From contig NZ_QMKK01000054.1 of the NCBI RefSeq assembly GCF_003287875.1, positions 372,001 through 436,000 of the forward strand: DNA of 64,000 nucleotides. Reading direction: 5' to 3'. Positions 35,277 to 44,498 of the stretch are shown here, piece by piece. Both the position numbers and the translations under genes were made by a program. The DNA comes from Martinezella tropici. GTDB taxonomy: Bacteria > Pseudomonadota > Alphaproteobacteria > Rhizobiales > Rhizobiaceae. How positions within the stretch are numbered: the stretch's first letter is position 1; the number at the start of each line of letters is the position of its first letter. The notes beneath the pieces were generated by a model that worked only from the letters and a program-made list of their open reading frames with translations, was not told the origin of the DNA and did not search any database.

Positions 35277-35326
35277 GGGAACTCTCTCAGTGATCAGTGC
35301 TTGAGAGAATACGGCACACATATTAT

Positions 35327-35349
35327 CATAAAAACTGAATTATTATGAG
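35327..35349. promoter_or_regulatory. Dyad between MFS and LysR genes
   Basis: TCATAA-N11-TTATGA forms a symmetric element of 23 bp in the roughly 100-bp divergent region, 28 bp before the LysR start. It is a plausible LysR recognition site. The AT-rich surroundings mean chance symmetry is possible. Confidence 0.45.
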
Positions 35350-35376
35350 AGCAGTTATCTCTTTGGGAGATATGAA

Positions 35377-36261
35377 ATGGACGTATCGGATCTCAGAGTT
35401 TTCGAAGCGGTATCACGGCACGGCAGCATGAACCGGGCGGCGCAGGAGCTGCACACTGTTCAATCGAATGTGACCGCGCGAATCCGGGCACTGGAAGAAG
35501 AGCTGGGTGTCAGCCTATTCCAGCGGCATGCAAGGGGCGTGTCGACCACACCGGCGGGACAACGAATTCTCCCATTTGTCGGCCGCATCACCAAGCTTCT
35601 GGCCGATGCCCGCACCGCCGCCAAGGATGATGGCGAGCCGGGCGGGACGCTTTCCCTCGGCAGCCTGGAAACGACGACAGCGCTGCGATTGTCGCCGCTC
35701 CTCGGCCAATTCGCCAAGACCTATCCGCAGGTACGTCTTGTCGTGACAACAGGCACGACCCGCCGGCTGATCGACGATGTCGTTTCATGCCGGGTCGAGG
35801 GCGCCTTCGTGGCGGGTCCTGTCAGCCATCCCGATCTCGAGCAGGAGGTGATCTTTCAGGAAGAGCTCGTTCTCGTGACATCGCCTGCCATTCGCGGAAT
35901 GGAAGATTTGGCCGGCATTATCGATCTCAAGACCATCGTCTTCCAGATCGGCTGCTCCTACCGGCAGCGGCTGGAGTCGCTTCTTGCCGATATGGGTATC
36001 GTCACCTCGAAGCCGCTGGAATTCGGCTCTCTGGATACGATCATAAGCTGCGTGTCGGCCGGCGTCGGCATCACTCTCTTGCCAAGAGGTGTCGTCGCTG
36101 CCGCCGCCCAAGAGGGCAGGGTTGCAATCCACACGCTTCCTCCGGAACGGTCTCTGGTGGATACGCTTTTCGTGCGCCGATCGGATGCCTATACGACGAG
36201 CGCCATGACCGCTCTGCTCGATATGCTCAGATCGGCGAGCCCGATTAGCTCAACGCCATGA
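35377..36261 (+). CDS. LysR-family transcription regulator
   Basis: A 294-residue regulator. The N-terminal winged helix reads VFEAVSRHGSMNRAAQELH then VQSNVTARIRALEEELG and LFQRHARG, the standard LysR motif. The C-terminal periplasmic-binding-like domain (about 90-290) should bind an effector. It overlaps the M14 peptidase stop by 17 bp on the opposite strand. Divergence from the YbfB-type MFS gene points to control of that transporter. Confidence 0.92.
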   Translation: MDVSDLRVFEAVSRHGSMNRAAQELHTVQSNVTARIRALEEELGVSLFQRHARGVSTTPAGQRILPFVGRITKLLADARTAAKDDGEPGGTLSLGSLETTTALRLSPLLGQFAKTYPQVRLVVTTGTTRRLIDDVVSCRVEGAFVAGPVSHPDLEQEVIFQEELVLVTSPAIRGMEDLAGIIDLKTIVFQIGCSYRQRLESLLADMGIVTSKPLEFGSLDTIISCVSAGVGITLLPRGVVAAAAQEGRVAIHTLPPERSLVDTLFVRRSDAYTTSAMTALLDMLRSASPISSTP

Positions 36262-37975
36262 TTTCCTGCCACGAGCGGTAGGCGGAAAGCACTGTTTCCA
36301 TTTGCGCGGTATGGCCGGCGATGAAGGCGTCGCCGTAAATGGTCTCGTCCGGATATTCGGTGATCAAGGTCAATGGCACCGTATGGCGATCGTCGATATT
36401 GGCGAGACAGGGGAAGCCGTTGATGATGCGGAAGCCTGTTTCGCCGGCATGGGTTTCATAGAGTGCGATCTGACGATCGTTATAATCCCGTAGACCGGGG
36501 ATGGCGTCGAGGTGTTTGGTCACTTTATCCAGAAGCTGCTCGGCCTGAGCCGCCCAGCCGGAATGATAACGGGCAATCAGGAAAAAGCCCTTCGGCAGCG
36601 TCCACATGGCGAAGTTGCGTGGGACATAACCGGAGAGCGGCCGTGTCCACTCGTGCGCCGGATAGCCATGCAGGTTGACGTGCAGCTGCGCTCCGCTCAG
36701 CCTCTCCGCCTGGAAGCGGATTTTCTTTTCGAAGAGATAGGGGCCGGCAGTCTCTTCGGTCCGATATTCGAGATCGTCGCCAAGCGCGGTGTAGCGGGCG
36801 GCATGATACATATGGCGCGGACTATCCTGGCGCAGGCGCTGATGCAGCGCGTAGCCATCGGGATTTTCGAGCGGCGAGATCGTGAAATGCGCGCCTTCAA
36901 CCTTGGCAAGCCGACGGGCCGCACGCAAGGCACCCGCACCCCCGGTCGTCTCGTTGGCGTGCTGTCCACCGCTGATCATCACGGCCGCGTCGCTGCCCTT
37001 GATGTAGCGCGCTCGAACTGTGCGACCAGAGCGTGCGGCAGCCTCAAATGCTTCGCCGCCGATCTTGCTAAGCTCGGCCTCGATCTGCTGCATAGCCAGA
37101 GGTTCCGTCGCCGTCTCGATCTGCTGTTCGGCTCTATCCCAGTAGCGAGACGTCAGTGGCTGCGTTTCCACTCGGACGGAAATCTCACCAGAGGACTGCA
37201 GGATCTGCGGAACGATCTGCCCCGGCTTCAAGCCGCGGTCGCCGAGCGGGCGGCCGGATTTCTTCTGGAAGAATTCGAGCAGCGAAAAATAGAAATCCTC
37301 ATGTAGCGCCTCGCGAAGGCTCATGACTTCGTCGCCGACGGGCAAGGCCTCGTCCAGCGCCGGCAGGGCAACGCGAATGTTCAGTTCCTCGAAATAGGGT
37401 TCGCTTGCGCCCCAGTCGAAGTGTGTGACCGCGGCAATGGTCTCCTCGAAGAGTTGTTCATAATCGGTGGCGAGCCGATCGCCCGTCGCATTGCCATCCC
37501 GCACGAGCCAGCCGGTCGGGGAAACGCTCGTTTCGCCGGCGGCGTCTATATGGACGCGATTAGGCACCAGCACCTTCAATTGGCGCTCTTCACCGGCTTT
37601 GCTTTTCAGCAGAACGCCATAGTGAAAGTCACTGTCAGCTCTTGCGACAAAGGTGATCTCGCGATTTTCCACCATTGCCGCGAGCGGATAGGCTTCCAGA
37701 CGGAAGCGGTTTCCCGGTGCACTGGGATGAACCGGGTAGCGGATCTCGATCGCATCCACATCATGCAGGTCGATTTCCTCGATAAAGGCATTTACCAGCG
37801 GCTTGTAGGTGCTGCGAATGCGGGCCTTGATGCCTTTTTCCGCGAGCTTGCGTTCAGCTTGCTGGCGGCTGTCTCTGTCATCGAAAGTCCATGCCTCGAA
37901 GTTCTGGCCAGGCTTGGCATCGGCGACAAGGCGCGACAGCGTGCGCTCAAAACGTCTCTCGAAAATCACGGTCAT
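36245..37975 (-). CDS. M14-family zinc carboxypeptidase
   Basis: A 576-residue peptidase with a long N-terminal part and an M14 catalytic domain from about residue 310. GGQHANE holds zinc ligands H339 and E342, NPDG lies at 371-374, and LHVNLHGYPAHEW contains the third His ligand. A TEYPDE segment near 546 fits the catalytic Glu region. It is the last gene of the peptide-ABC operon, 5 bp after the second permease, and lacks an obvious signal peptide. It probably trims imported peptides in the cytoplasm. Confidence 0.85.
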   Translation of the reverse strand: MTVIFERRFERTLSRLVADAKPGQNFEAWTFDDRDSRQQAERKLAEKGIKARIRSTYKPLVNAFIEEIDLHDVDAIEIRYPVHPSAPGNRFRLEAYPLAAMVENREITFVARADSDFHYGVLLKSKAGEERQLKVLVPNRVHIDAAGETSVSPTGWLVRDGNATGDRLATDYEQLFEETIAAVTHFDWGASEPYFEELNIRVALPALDEALPVGDEVMSLREALHEDFYFSLLEFFQKKSGRPLGDRGLKPGQIVPQILQSSGEISVRVETQPLTSRYWDRAEQQIETATEPLAMQQIEAELSKIGGEAFEAAARSGRTVRARYIKGSDAAVMISGGQHANETTGGAGALRAARRLAKVEGAHFTISPLENPDGYALHQRLRQDSPRHMYHAARYTALGDDLEYRTEETAGPYLFEKKIRFQAERLSGAQLHVNLHGYPAHEWTRPLSGYVPRNFAMWTLPKGFFLIARYHSGWAAQAEQLLDKVTKHLDAIPGLRDYNDRQIALYETHAGETGFRIINGFPCLANIDDRHTVPLTLITEYPDETIYGDAFIAGHTAQMETVLSAYRSWQEIMALS

Positions 37976-37980
37976 GATAT

Positions 37981-38829
37981 CTACCTTGTCGTTCTGCCGG
38001 TCGGGTCGAGGCTGTCGCGCAGCCAGTCGCCGAGGAGATTAAGGCCAAGCACAGTCAAAAGGATTGCAAGGCCGGGGAAGAGGCTGACCCACCATGCCGT
38101 CTGCAAATAGGTGCGTCCGTCGGCGAGCATGCCGCCCCAGCTGGGAATGGTCGGGTCGACGCCCAGTCCGAGGAAGGTGAGGCTGCTTTCCAGAAGGATG
38201 TTGTTGGCGATGTTCAGCGTCATCAGCACAATAACTGGACCGATAAGGTTCGGCAGCAGATGCTGGAAGATGATGCGCCAGTCTTTGACGCCGATCGCCC
38301 GAGCCGACAGGATAAACTCGCGCTCGCGCAAGCTCAGCACCGAGCCGCGCACGAGGCGCGCATATTGCACCCATTGCGAGACGATCAAGAGGATGATCGT
38401 GTTGGTGAGGCTGCCGCCGACGATGGCGATGAAGGTGATTGCCAGCAGAATGAAAGGCATCGCGAGTTGGATATCCGCAAAGCGCATCAGCAGCATGTCC
38501 CAGATGCCGCGGTAGTAACCCGCGGCAAGCCCTACCAGCACGCCAAGCACAACGCCGCCGATGACCGACGTCAGGCCGACGGTCAGCGATATCTTGCCAC
38601 CTGCAACGACACGGGCCAGCACATCGCGTCCCAGAGGATCAGTGCCGAAGGGATGGGCGAGGCTGGCGAAGGGCCTGGCAAGCCTTGCCATCAGGTCGAT
38701 CTTTTCGGCGCCGCCGGGAAAAAGGACGTCGGAGAGAAGAACGGCAAGGCAAATGACGATGGTGAGCAAAGCGCCGAATATGAATTCGAAGTTTAGAAAG
38801 CGCGAACGGCGCGAGATCGTGGCAGCCAT
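37981..38829 (-). CDS. Peptide ABC transporter permease (DppC-like)
   Basis: A 282-residue inner-membrane permease of the dipeptide/oligopeptide/nickel class. The N-terminal helix (FIFGALLTIVICLAVLLSD) precedes FGTDPLGRDVLARVVAGGK, the DppC hallmark. ARAIGVKDWRIIFQHLLPN is the EAA loop that contacts the ATPase. The ATG at 38829 comes 5 bp after the stop of the partner permease; a long upstream in-frame extension is not homologous. It pairs with the DppB-like subunit. Confidence 0.92.
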   Translation of the reverse strand: MAATISRRSRFLNFEFIFGALLTIVICLAVLLSDVLFPGGAEKIDLMARLARPFASLAHPFGTDPLGRDVLARVVAGGKISLTVGLTSVIGGVVLGVLVGLAAGYYRGIWDMLLMRFADIQLAMPFILLAITFIAIVGGSLTNTIILLIVSQWVQYARLVRGSVLSLREREFILSARAIGVKDWRIIFQHLLPNLIGPVIVLMTLNIANNILLESSLTFLGLGVDPTIPSWGGMLADGRTYLQTAWWVSLFPGLAILLTVLGLNLLGDWLRDSLDPTGRTTR

Positions 38830-38834
38830 CGGCG

Positions 38835-39758
38835 TTACTCCGTGCGGATACGGGGATCGACAAGGCCGTAGGCGATGTCGACGAGAAGGTTCACGCCGAC
38901 GATGAACAGCGCCAGCACGGTGATCACGCCCTGCAATACCGGGTAGTCGCGGGCGCCAACGGCATCGAATGCCAGCGTGCCGAGACCGGGCCAGTTGAAG
39001 ACGCGCTCGATGACGACGATGCCGCCGAGCAGCCCACCGAACTGGATGCCGAAATAGGTGATGAGCGGTATCGCGCAATTGCGCAATGCATGCTTGTAGA
39101 GCACTTTGCTTTCGCTAAGGCCCTTGGCGCGCGCGACCATAATGTATTGAGATTGCAGCGTTTCCAGCATGGCGGTACGCACCAGGCGCACATTCGTTGC
39201 CGTCAGGATGACGCCCATGGTCACAGCCGGCATGATGTAGCTCGAAATTCCGACCATGCCGCTCGGCGGCAGCCAGCCGAGCGTGATGGAAAACAACAGC
39301 ACCATCATCAGCGCCAGCCAGAAGTTCGGGAAGGAGAGGCCGAGGAGCGAGAGAACGCGGATGATCTGGTCTGCTGTCTTGCCCCGCGCCGTCGCGGCCT
39401 TGATGCCGAGCGGGATGGAGAGCGCGATCGAGACCACCATGGAGATGAAGGCGAGTAGCAGCGTCGCGGGCAGGGCATTGGCAATTAGCTGGGAAACAGG
39501 CGTGCCGCCGGTGAAGCTGCGACCGAAATCGAGCGTCAGCAGCCCCTTCAGGAAGCTGAAATACTGCACGAGGAAAGGTTGATCCGTGCCGAGGGCTGTG
39601 CGGATACGGGCCAGGTCGTCTTCGGTCATGCTGCCGCCGCCCTGAAACATCATCACGGCAGGGTCGCCGGTGAGGCGGATGGCGAAGGAGACGAGAAGAG
39701 TGATGGCGATCACGACGAAAATCGCCTGCAGCAATCGCTTGATGAGAAAACCGGCCAC
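38835..39758 (-). CDS. Peptide ABC transporter permease (DppB-like)
   Basis: A 307-residue inner-membrane permease with about six helices. The N-terminal FLIKRLLQAIFVVIAITLLV and RLTGDPA are typical of DppB proteins. ARAKGLSESKVLYKHALRN is the EAA loop. It follows the substrate-binding protein after 63 bp and is followed directly by the DppC-like partner. Confidence 0.92.
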   Translation of the reverse strand: MAGFLIKRLLQAIFVVIAITLLVSFAIRLTGDPAVMMFQGGGSMTEDDLARIRTALGTDQPFLVQYFSFLKGLLTLDFGRSFTGGTPVSQLIANALPATLLLAFISMVVSIALSIPLGIKAATARGKTADQIIRVLSLLGLSFPNFWLALMMVLLFSITLGWLPPSGMVGISSYIMPAVTMGVILTATNVRLVRTAMLETLQSQYIMVARAKGLSESKVLYKHALRNCAIPLITYFGIQFGGLLGGIVVIERVFNWPGLGTLAFDAVGARDYPVLQGVITVLALFIVGVNLLVDIAYGLVDPRIRTE

Positions 39759-39821
39759 GTTCTTACCCCGAGAGCTTTCGGATGACGCCGCCGGCCGGGC
39801 CGACGGCGTCCTGCTTGATGA

Positions 39822-41357
39822 TTAGTCGACGGTGACTTCGTTCAGCTTGATGCGGGTATCCGGAGCGGGCACGAAGCCCTTGACGCGCTTGCTGACGCCG
39901 TAGATCGCATTGCTGTTGTAGAGCGGCAGTTCGAGCGCCTTGTCGGCGACATATTTGCCGATGTCCTTCAGCACCTTTTCGCGCTCGGCGCGATCGGTGA
40001 GCGGGCGCTGCGATTCCAAGAGCTTGTCCAGAGCGGCATCCTTTTCATAAGGATTCCACTTTTCGCCGGAGTGATACATCGAATAGGCCGTGTTGTCGTA
40101 GTCGAAGGTCCAGCCGCCCCATTTCTGCTGGAACATCGCGCCGGTCTTGCCCTGCGGAATGATGTCGTTCAGCAGAACGTTGGTTTCATAGGGCTTGATG
40201 GTGGCGGTGAGGCCGACCATCTGCAGATAGCTTGCCACGACCTGCGCCACCTCGTTCATCGTCGCGTCATTGCCGCGAATGTCGATCTGCAATGCCGCGC
40301 CGGGCTTCACTCCGGCTTCTGCAAGCAGCTTCTTGGCGCCTGCCGGGTCGTAAGGAAGCGGCTTCAGGTCGGCATCGTAGCCGAAGGAAAGCGAATTCTG
40401 GAAGCTGACGATTTCGGTCCCCTGGCCTGCAAGGATCGACTTGACGATCGTGTCGCGATCGACGGCCATGATGATCGCCTTGCGCACCCGCGGATCGGCG
40501 GTAATTCCGTCGCGGGTGTTGAAGCGCAGCGCATCGACCGTCGGGCCGGGAACGCTGGCGATTTCGAGCTTGGAATCGCCCTGGATGACCGGCAGCATGC
40601 CGATCGGGATGGTCGGCGGGATGACGATATCGACGCGGCCCGCCTGAAGCTCGGCAACGGCGGTCGCCGGCTCGCTGATGAAGCGATATTCAAGCTCGGA
40701 GAGCTTCGGTGCGCCACCCCAGTAATCCGGGTTGGCTTCGAGCTTGATGTTCACTTTCGGCGTATAGGAAACGAATTTGAAGGCGCCGGTGCCGACCGGA
40801 TTGAGATTGAAATAATCCTCTCCCTTTTCCTTGATGTATTTCGGCGGCACGATCATCGCACCATAGCCGGCAAGTTTCGTCAAAAGTACCGGATCGGGCG
40901 TCTTCAGCTTCATATCGACCGTGTAGTCGTCGATGATGTCGATGCTTTCGATCGCGGTGTAGTTCGAGCGCTGCGGTCCCTTGGCGCCCTGCTCGCCGAG
41001 CAGGCGGTCGAAGGTGAACTTCACCGCTTCGGCATTGAAGGGCTCGCCATCATGGAATTTCACGTTGTGACGCAGCTTGAAGCGGATGCGCTTGCCCAGA
41101 TCCAGTTCTTCCCAGGATTCGGCAAGGCCCGGCACCAGCTTGAGATCGGGGCCGCGATAGGTGAGGCCGTCGAAGATGTTGGTCGAAACGGCAGCCCATG
41201 CCACCAGGAACGTGTCGATCGGGTCCCAGCTACCGGGATCCTGTGACGACGAAACCGTCAGCTTGCCGGCCGCGAAGGCGGGAGCGGCACTGATGGCGAC
41301 GCTCGATATCATGAGTGCGGTCAGAGCGGTCTTCAGTCCCCATTTCATTCTTTTCAT
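39822..41357 (-). CDS. Family 5 periplasmic substrate-binding protein
   Basis: A 511-residue periplasmic peptide-binding protein with a signal peptide ending APAFAAG near residue 31. FDGLTYRGPDLKLVPGLAESWE and KFHDGEPFNAEAVKFTFDRLL are SBP_bac_5 signatures, followed by the long two-lobe domain. In this family it captures di- or oligopeptides, opines or glutathione and delivers them to the permease pair. It sits between the fused ATPase and the permeases, with a 44-bp gap to the ATPase gene. Confidence 0.93.
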   Translation of the reverse strand: MKRMKWGLKTALTALMISSVAISAAPAFAAGKLTVSSSQDPGSWDPIDTFLVAWAAVSTNIFDGLTYRGPDLKLVPGLAESWEELDLGKRIRFKLRHNVKFHDGEPFNAEAVKFTFDRLLGEQGAKGPQRSNYTAIESIDIIDDYTVDMKLKTPDPVLLTKLAGYGAMIVPPKYIKEKGEDYFNLNPVGTGAFKFVSYTPKVNIKLEANPDYWGGAPKLSELEYRFISEPATAVAELQAGRVDIVIPPTIPIGMLPVIQGDSKLEIASVPGPTVDALRFNTRDGITADPRVRKAIIMAVDRDTIVKSILAGQGTEIVSFQNSLSFGYDADLKPLPYDPAGAKKLLAEAGVKPGAALQIDIRGNDATMNEVAQVVASYLQMVGLTATIKPYETNVLLNDIIPQGKTGAMFQQKWGGWTFDYDNTAYSMYHSGEKWNPYEKDAALDKLLESQRPLTDRAEREKVLKDIGKYVADKALELPLYNSNAIYGVSKRVKGFVPAPDTRIKLNEVTVD

Positions 41358-41401
41358 TGAACCTGTTTCCTCTTCAGATCGATGCGATGTTTGGTAGTCG
41401 C

Positions 41402-43228
41402 TCAGGCGCTCTTGGCGATGAAGTGGCCTGAGGTGATTTCCTCGTGAGCCAGGATCGGCGGCTCGTCGCCAACGCGGCGGACGGGATTGGGGATCTCGCC
41501 CTCCAGCAGGGTGGTTCTGCGCTCCTGCGTCGGATCGGCGATCGGTACGGCCGAGAGAAGGCGCTGCGTATAGGCGTGCATTGGTGTTTCGAAGACCTGG
41601 CGGCGGCTGCCGATCTCCATGATCTGGCCGAGATAGAGAACGGCGACGCGATGGCTGATCTTCTCGACGACGGCCATGTCATGGCTGATAAACAGATAGG
41701 CGAGCCCGCGTTCGGCCTGGAGATCCATCAAGAGATTGATGATCTGGGCCTGGATCGACACGTCGAGAGCCGATAGCGCTTCGTCGGCGATGATGAGCTT
41801 CGGATCGGAGGCCAGGGCACGGGCGATGCAGACGCGCTGGCGTTGGCCGCCTGAGAATTCGTGCGGATAGCGATCGGCATGAGCCGACGTCAGGCCGACG
41901 CGCTCCAGAAGTTCGTCCACCCGGCAGCGAACTTCCTTCGATCCGGAGATGATGCCATGGGTGTTGATCGGCTCCGCAATCGAGAAGCCGACCATCTTGC
42001 GCGGATCGAGCGAGGCGAAGGGATCCTGGAAAATGTATTGCACGTCGCGCCGCAGGCGGAAACGTTCGAGCTGCGACATGGCGGCGAAACTCTTGCCGTT
42101 GAAGGTGATTTCACCGGAACGCGCTTTCTGCAATTGCTGGATGGTGCGGCCGATCGTCGATTTGCCGGAGCCGGATTCGCCGACGAGGGCCAGGGTTTCA
42201 CCGGGATGAATATCGAAAGCGACCTTCTGGACGGCGCTGCAGCGATGCGTGACCTGGCCGAATATGTTCTTTCTTATGTCGAAGCGCACAAAGAGGTCGC
42301 GTACCGATAGCAGCGGCTGCTGGTCGTAGCGGGCGGTATTCTGGACTCGTTCTTCACCGACGATCTTCGGCTCGCCACCATCGAGCACCGTCAAGGGCAT
42401 GCGCTTCGGAAAGTCCTGGCCGGTCATGCTGCCAAGCTTCGGCACTGCGGCGAGAAGCGCCTTCGTATAAGGGTGCCCGGGATTGGCGAAGATCTCGCGA
42501 ACCGGGCCTTCCTCGACCTTCTTGCCCTTCCACATGACCACGACATCATCAGCCATTTCGGCCACCACACCCATGTCATGGGTGATGAAGATCATGCCCA
42601 TGCCGAGATCCTTTTGCAGGTCCCGCATGATGTTGAGAATCTGTGCCTGGATCGTCACGTCGAGGGCAGTCGTCGGCTCGTCGGCGATCAGCAGCTTCGG
42701 GCGGCAGGCGAGCGCCATGGCGATCATCACACGCTGGCGCATGCCGCCGGAAAGCTGATGCGGATAGCGCTTCAAGAGTGCCTGCGCATCCGGCAGACGC
42801 ACCATTTCCAGCAGGCGCTGCGCCTCCGCCATGGCAGCGGATTTGCCGATCCTCTCATGTAGAAGGAGGACTTCGCAGATCTGATCACCAATGGTGAAGA
42901 CAGGGTTGAGCGAGGTCATCGGCTCCTGGAAGATCATGGCGATCTCCTTGCCGCGAACAGCGCGCATCTCCTTCTGCGGGAGCTTCAGCAGATCCTTGCC
43001 GTCGAAGAGGATGGTGCCTGTCTCGAAGCGTGCGCCCATCATATCGGCAAGGCGCATGATGGAAAGCGAGGTCACCGATTTGCCGGAGCCGGATTCGCCT
43101 ACGATTGCGAGCGTCCGGCCCGGCTCGATCGAAAAGGAAAGCCCTTCGAGCACGCGGTTTTCACCGAACCGCACAGTCAGATCCGCTACAGACAGAAGCG
43201 GTTTGTTGTCGCCCGCAGCATTCGTCAT
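41402..43228 (-). CDS. Fused two-domain peptide ABC transporter ATPase (DppD-DppF type)
   Basis: A 608-residue ATPase containing two complete nucleotide-binding domains. The first has [21 protein letters not shown] and [12 protein letters not shown]; the second has [21 protein letters not shown] and [12 protein letters not shown], with Ala for Pro after the catalytic Glu. Oligopeptide N-terminal/C-terminal extensions after each domain fit DppD/OppD and DppF/OppF. Such fusions occur in rhizobial peptide transporters. The ATG at 43228 has GAGGTAAGC upstream and overlaps a tiny upstream ORF as ATGA. It starts the leftward operon. Confidence 0.92.
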   Translation of the reverse strand: MTNAAGDNKPLLSVADLTVRFGENRVLEGLSFSIEPGRTLAIVGESGSGKSVTSLSIMRLADMMGARFETGTILFDGKDLLKLPQKEMRAVRGKEIAMIFQEPMTSLNPVFTIGDQICEVLLLHERIGKSAAMAEAQRLLEMVRLPDAQALLKRYPHQLSGGMRQRVMIAMALACRPKLLIADEPTTALDVTIQAQILNIMRDLQKDLGMGMIFITHDMGVVAEMADDVVVMWKGKKVEEGPVREIFANPGHPYTKALLAAVPKLGSMTGQDFPKRMPLTVLDGGEPKIVGEERVQNTARYDQQPLLSVRDLFVRFDIRKNIFGQVTHRCSAVQKVAFDIHPGETLALVGESGSGKSTIGRTIQQLQKARSGEITFNGKSFAAMSQLERFRLRRDVQYIFQDPFASLDPRKMVGFSIAEPINTHGIISGSKEVRCRVDELLERVGLTSAHADRYPHEFSGGQRQRVCIARALASDPKLIIADEALSALDVSIQAQIINLLMDLQAERGLAYLFISHDMAVVEKISHRVAVLYLGQIMEIGSRRQVFETPMHAYTQRLLSAVPIADPTQERRTTLLEGEIPNPVRRVGDEPPILAHEEITSGHFIAKSA

Positions 43229-43341
43229 GCGCTTACCTCGGTATTGGGCTGGTCGCTCATGGCATCCGAGATGATGACGATGTTGCTCTGTGCATTCATG
43301 ATGCAGGTGCACTCGCCGAAATCGAACCGCAGCATCCTCAT
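43225..43341 (-). CDS. Possible 38-residue leader ORF coupled to the ABC ATPase
   Basis: A short frame from ATG at 43341 to TGA at 43225, whose stop overlaps the ATPase start as ATGA. The product begins [20 protein letters not shown] and has Cys-Thr-Cys in the middle. Its own ATG overlaps the stop of a third frame as ATGA too, but that longer frame looks spurious. No clear ribosome site precedes it. It could be a leader peptide or chance. The translation was read directly; the function is unknown. Confidence 0.35.
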   Translation of the reverse strand: MRMLRFDFGECTCIMNAQSNIVIISDAMSDQPNTEVSA

Positions 43342-43474
43342 GCCGACACCCGCTGCAGCCTGACAAAAGCAGGCGAGGTTTTTCTACAAAACAGGCGTCT
43401 CATGAACATCTGTATCTGCGTTCCCGTTATGTTTGTGAGAACGTGAGATAGCATCAAACCACAATGTGGTCTAT

Positions 43475-43487
43475 ATTGTTCAACAAT
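43475..43487. promoter_or_regulatory. GntR/FCD-type operator of the peptide operon
   Basis: ATTGTTCAACAAT is a perfect 13-bp palindrome (6-bp arms, one central base). It contains TTGTTCAACAA, matching the TNGTNNNACNA consensus recalled for FadR-subfamily GntR regulators. It lies between the leftward ATPase operon and the rightward GntR/FCD gene, which is the natural binding protein. Confidence 0.7.
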
Positions 43488-43654
43488 TTTCATATTGCCA
43501 ATCGAAAACGGGGACAAATCTGCGCAAAATCGCCCGCCGGACCTTGCTGTCAACGGGCCGCCAACCGCAGACAAGTACGAATAGCCACTCGCTTTCCAAC
43601 AAGTGGCTGATTAGTGGCCGTCGGAGCGATTGAATGCAGGTGCCGGGAGAGCAA

Positions 43655-44347
43655 ATGAAGCAGACAAATCTTGCCAGCATCGAGCCGACGGTTGTCGCGG
43701 AGACGGGGCAGACGGTTGCGGAACTGACCGCCGCCCGCATCCGCGAGCGCGTGATCAGCGGCACGCTCTCGCCTGGCAGCCATCTGTCCGAAGCGGCTCT
43801 TTGCGAGGAATTGCAGGTCTCGCGCAACACGCTGCGCGAAGTCTTCCGGCTGCTGACGAAAGAGGGTGTGCTGCGTCATGAGGCCAATCGGGGCGTCTTC
43901 GTCACTACGCCGAGCATCTCGACAATCATGGATATCTTTCATATTCGCCGCCTGATCGAATGCTCGGCGCTCGCCAATGCGCATCACCGCCACCCGAGCG
44001 TCGACAAGATGCGCGCCGCCATCGATGCCGCCGTCCAGCATCGTGATCGTGGCGAGTGGCTGGAGGTCGGCAGCGCGGATATCGCCTTTCATGCCGCCAT
44101 CGTCGCGCTTGCCGACAGTCCAAGGCTTTCAGCCTTCTATGCCCAGATTTCCCTGGAACTGCGCCTCGTCTTCGGCCTGATCCGCGATCCCGAATATCTG
44201 CATGCTCCCTATGTCGGCCAGAACGCGGCCATCCTGGCGCATCTGGAGCAAGGGGCGTCCGTGAGCGCAGCCGACGCACTGGAGAAATACTTGTTTCAGT
44301 CAGAGCGCTTCATCCTGGCCGCCTATTCGCGCGCGATGCCCGGCTGA
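43655..44347 (+). CDS. GntR-family regulator, FadR/FCD branch
   Basis: A 230-residue regulator with a winged helix (IRERVISGTLSPGSHLSEAALCEELQ, VSRNTLREVFRLL, EANRGVFV) and an all-helical FCD ligand domain (about 95-225) containing the HRHPSV and DIAFHAAIV His/Asp metal-site region. The ATG at 43655 with GGGAG six bases upstream is preferred to one at 43634. It diverges from the peptide-ABC operon across a region holding a matching palindrome, so it likely represses that operon until a ligand, perhaps a peptide-derived metabolite, appears. Confidence 0.88.
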   Translation: MKQTNLASIEPTVVAETGQTVAELTAARIRERVISGTLSPGSHLSEAALCEELQVSRNTLREVFRLLTKEGVLRHEANRGVFVTTPSISTIMDIFHIRRLIECSALANAHHRHPSVDKMRAAIDAAVQHRDRGEWLEVGSADIAFHAAIVALADSPRLSAFYAQISLELRLVFGLIRDPEYLHAPYVGQNAAILAHLEQGASVSAADALEKYLFQSERFILAAYSRAMPG

Positions 44348-44498
44348 AGCCCACCTGCCGTCATTGATGTGATGAATGATGTGGACAATCCATGTCCGAA
44401 GGGGTCAAGCACAAAGCAACCATTTGCGTCTCGATCCACTTTGACGGAAGGATATCCAGCGCCCCGAAGGCGTGATTTACAACATCCTCGACCCGCCG

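Noticed and set aside
43338-43574. 78-codon leftward frame upstream of the leader ORF
   Set aside because: It covers the operator region, has no recognisable family and looks like chance.
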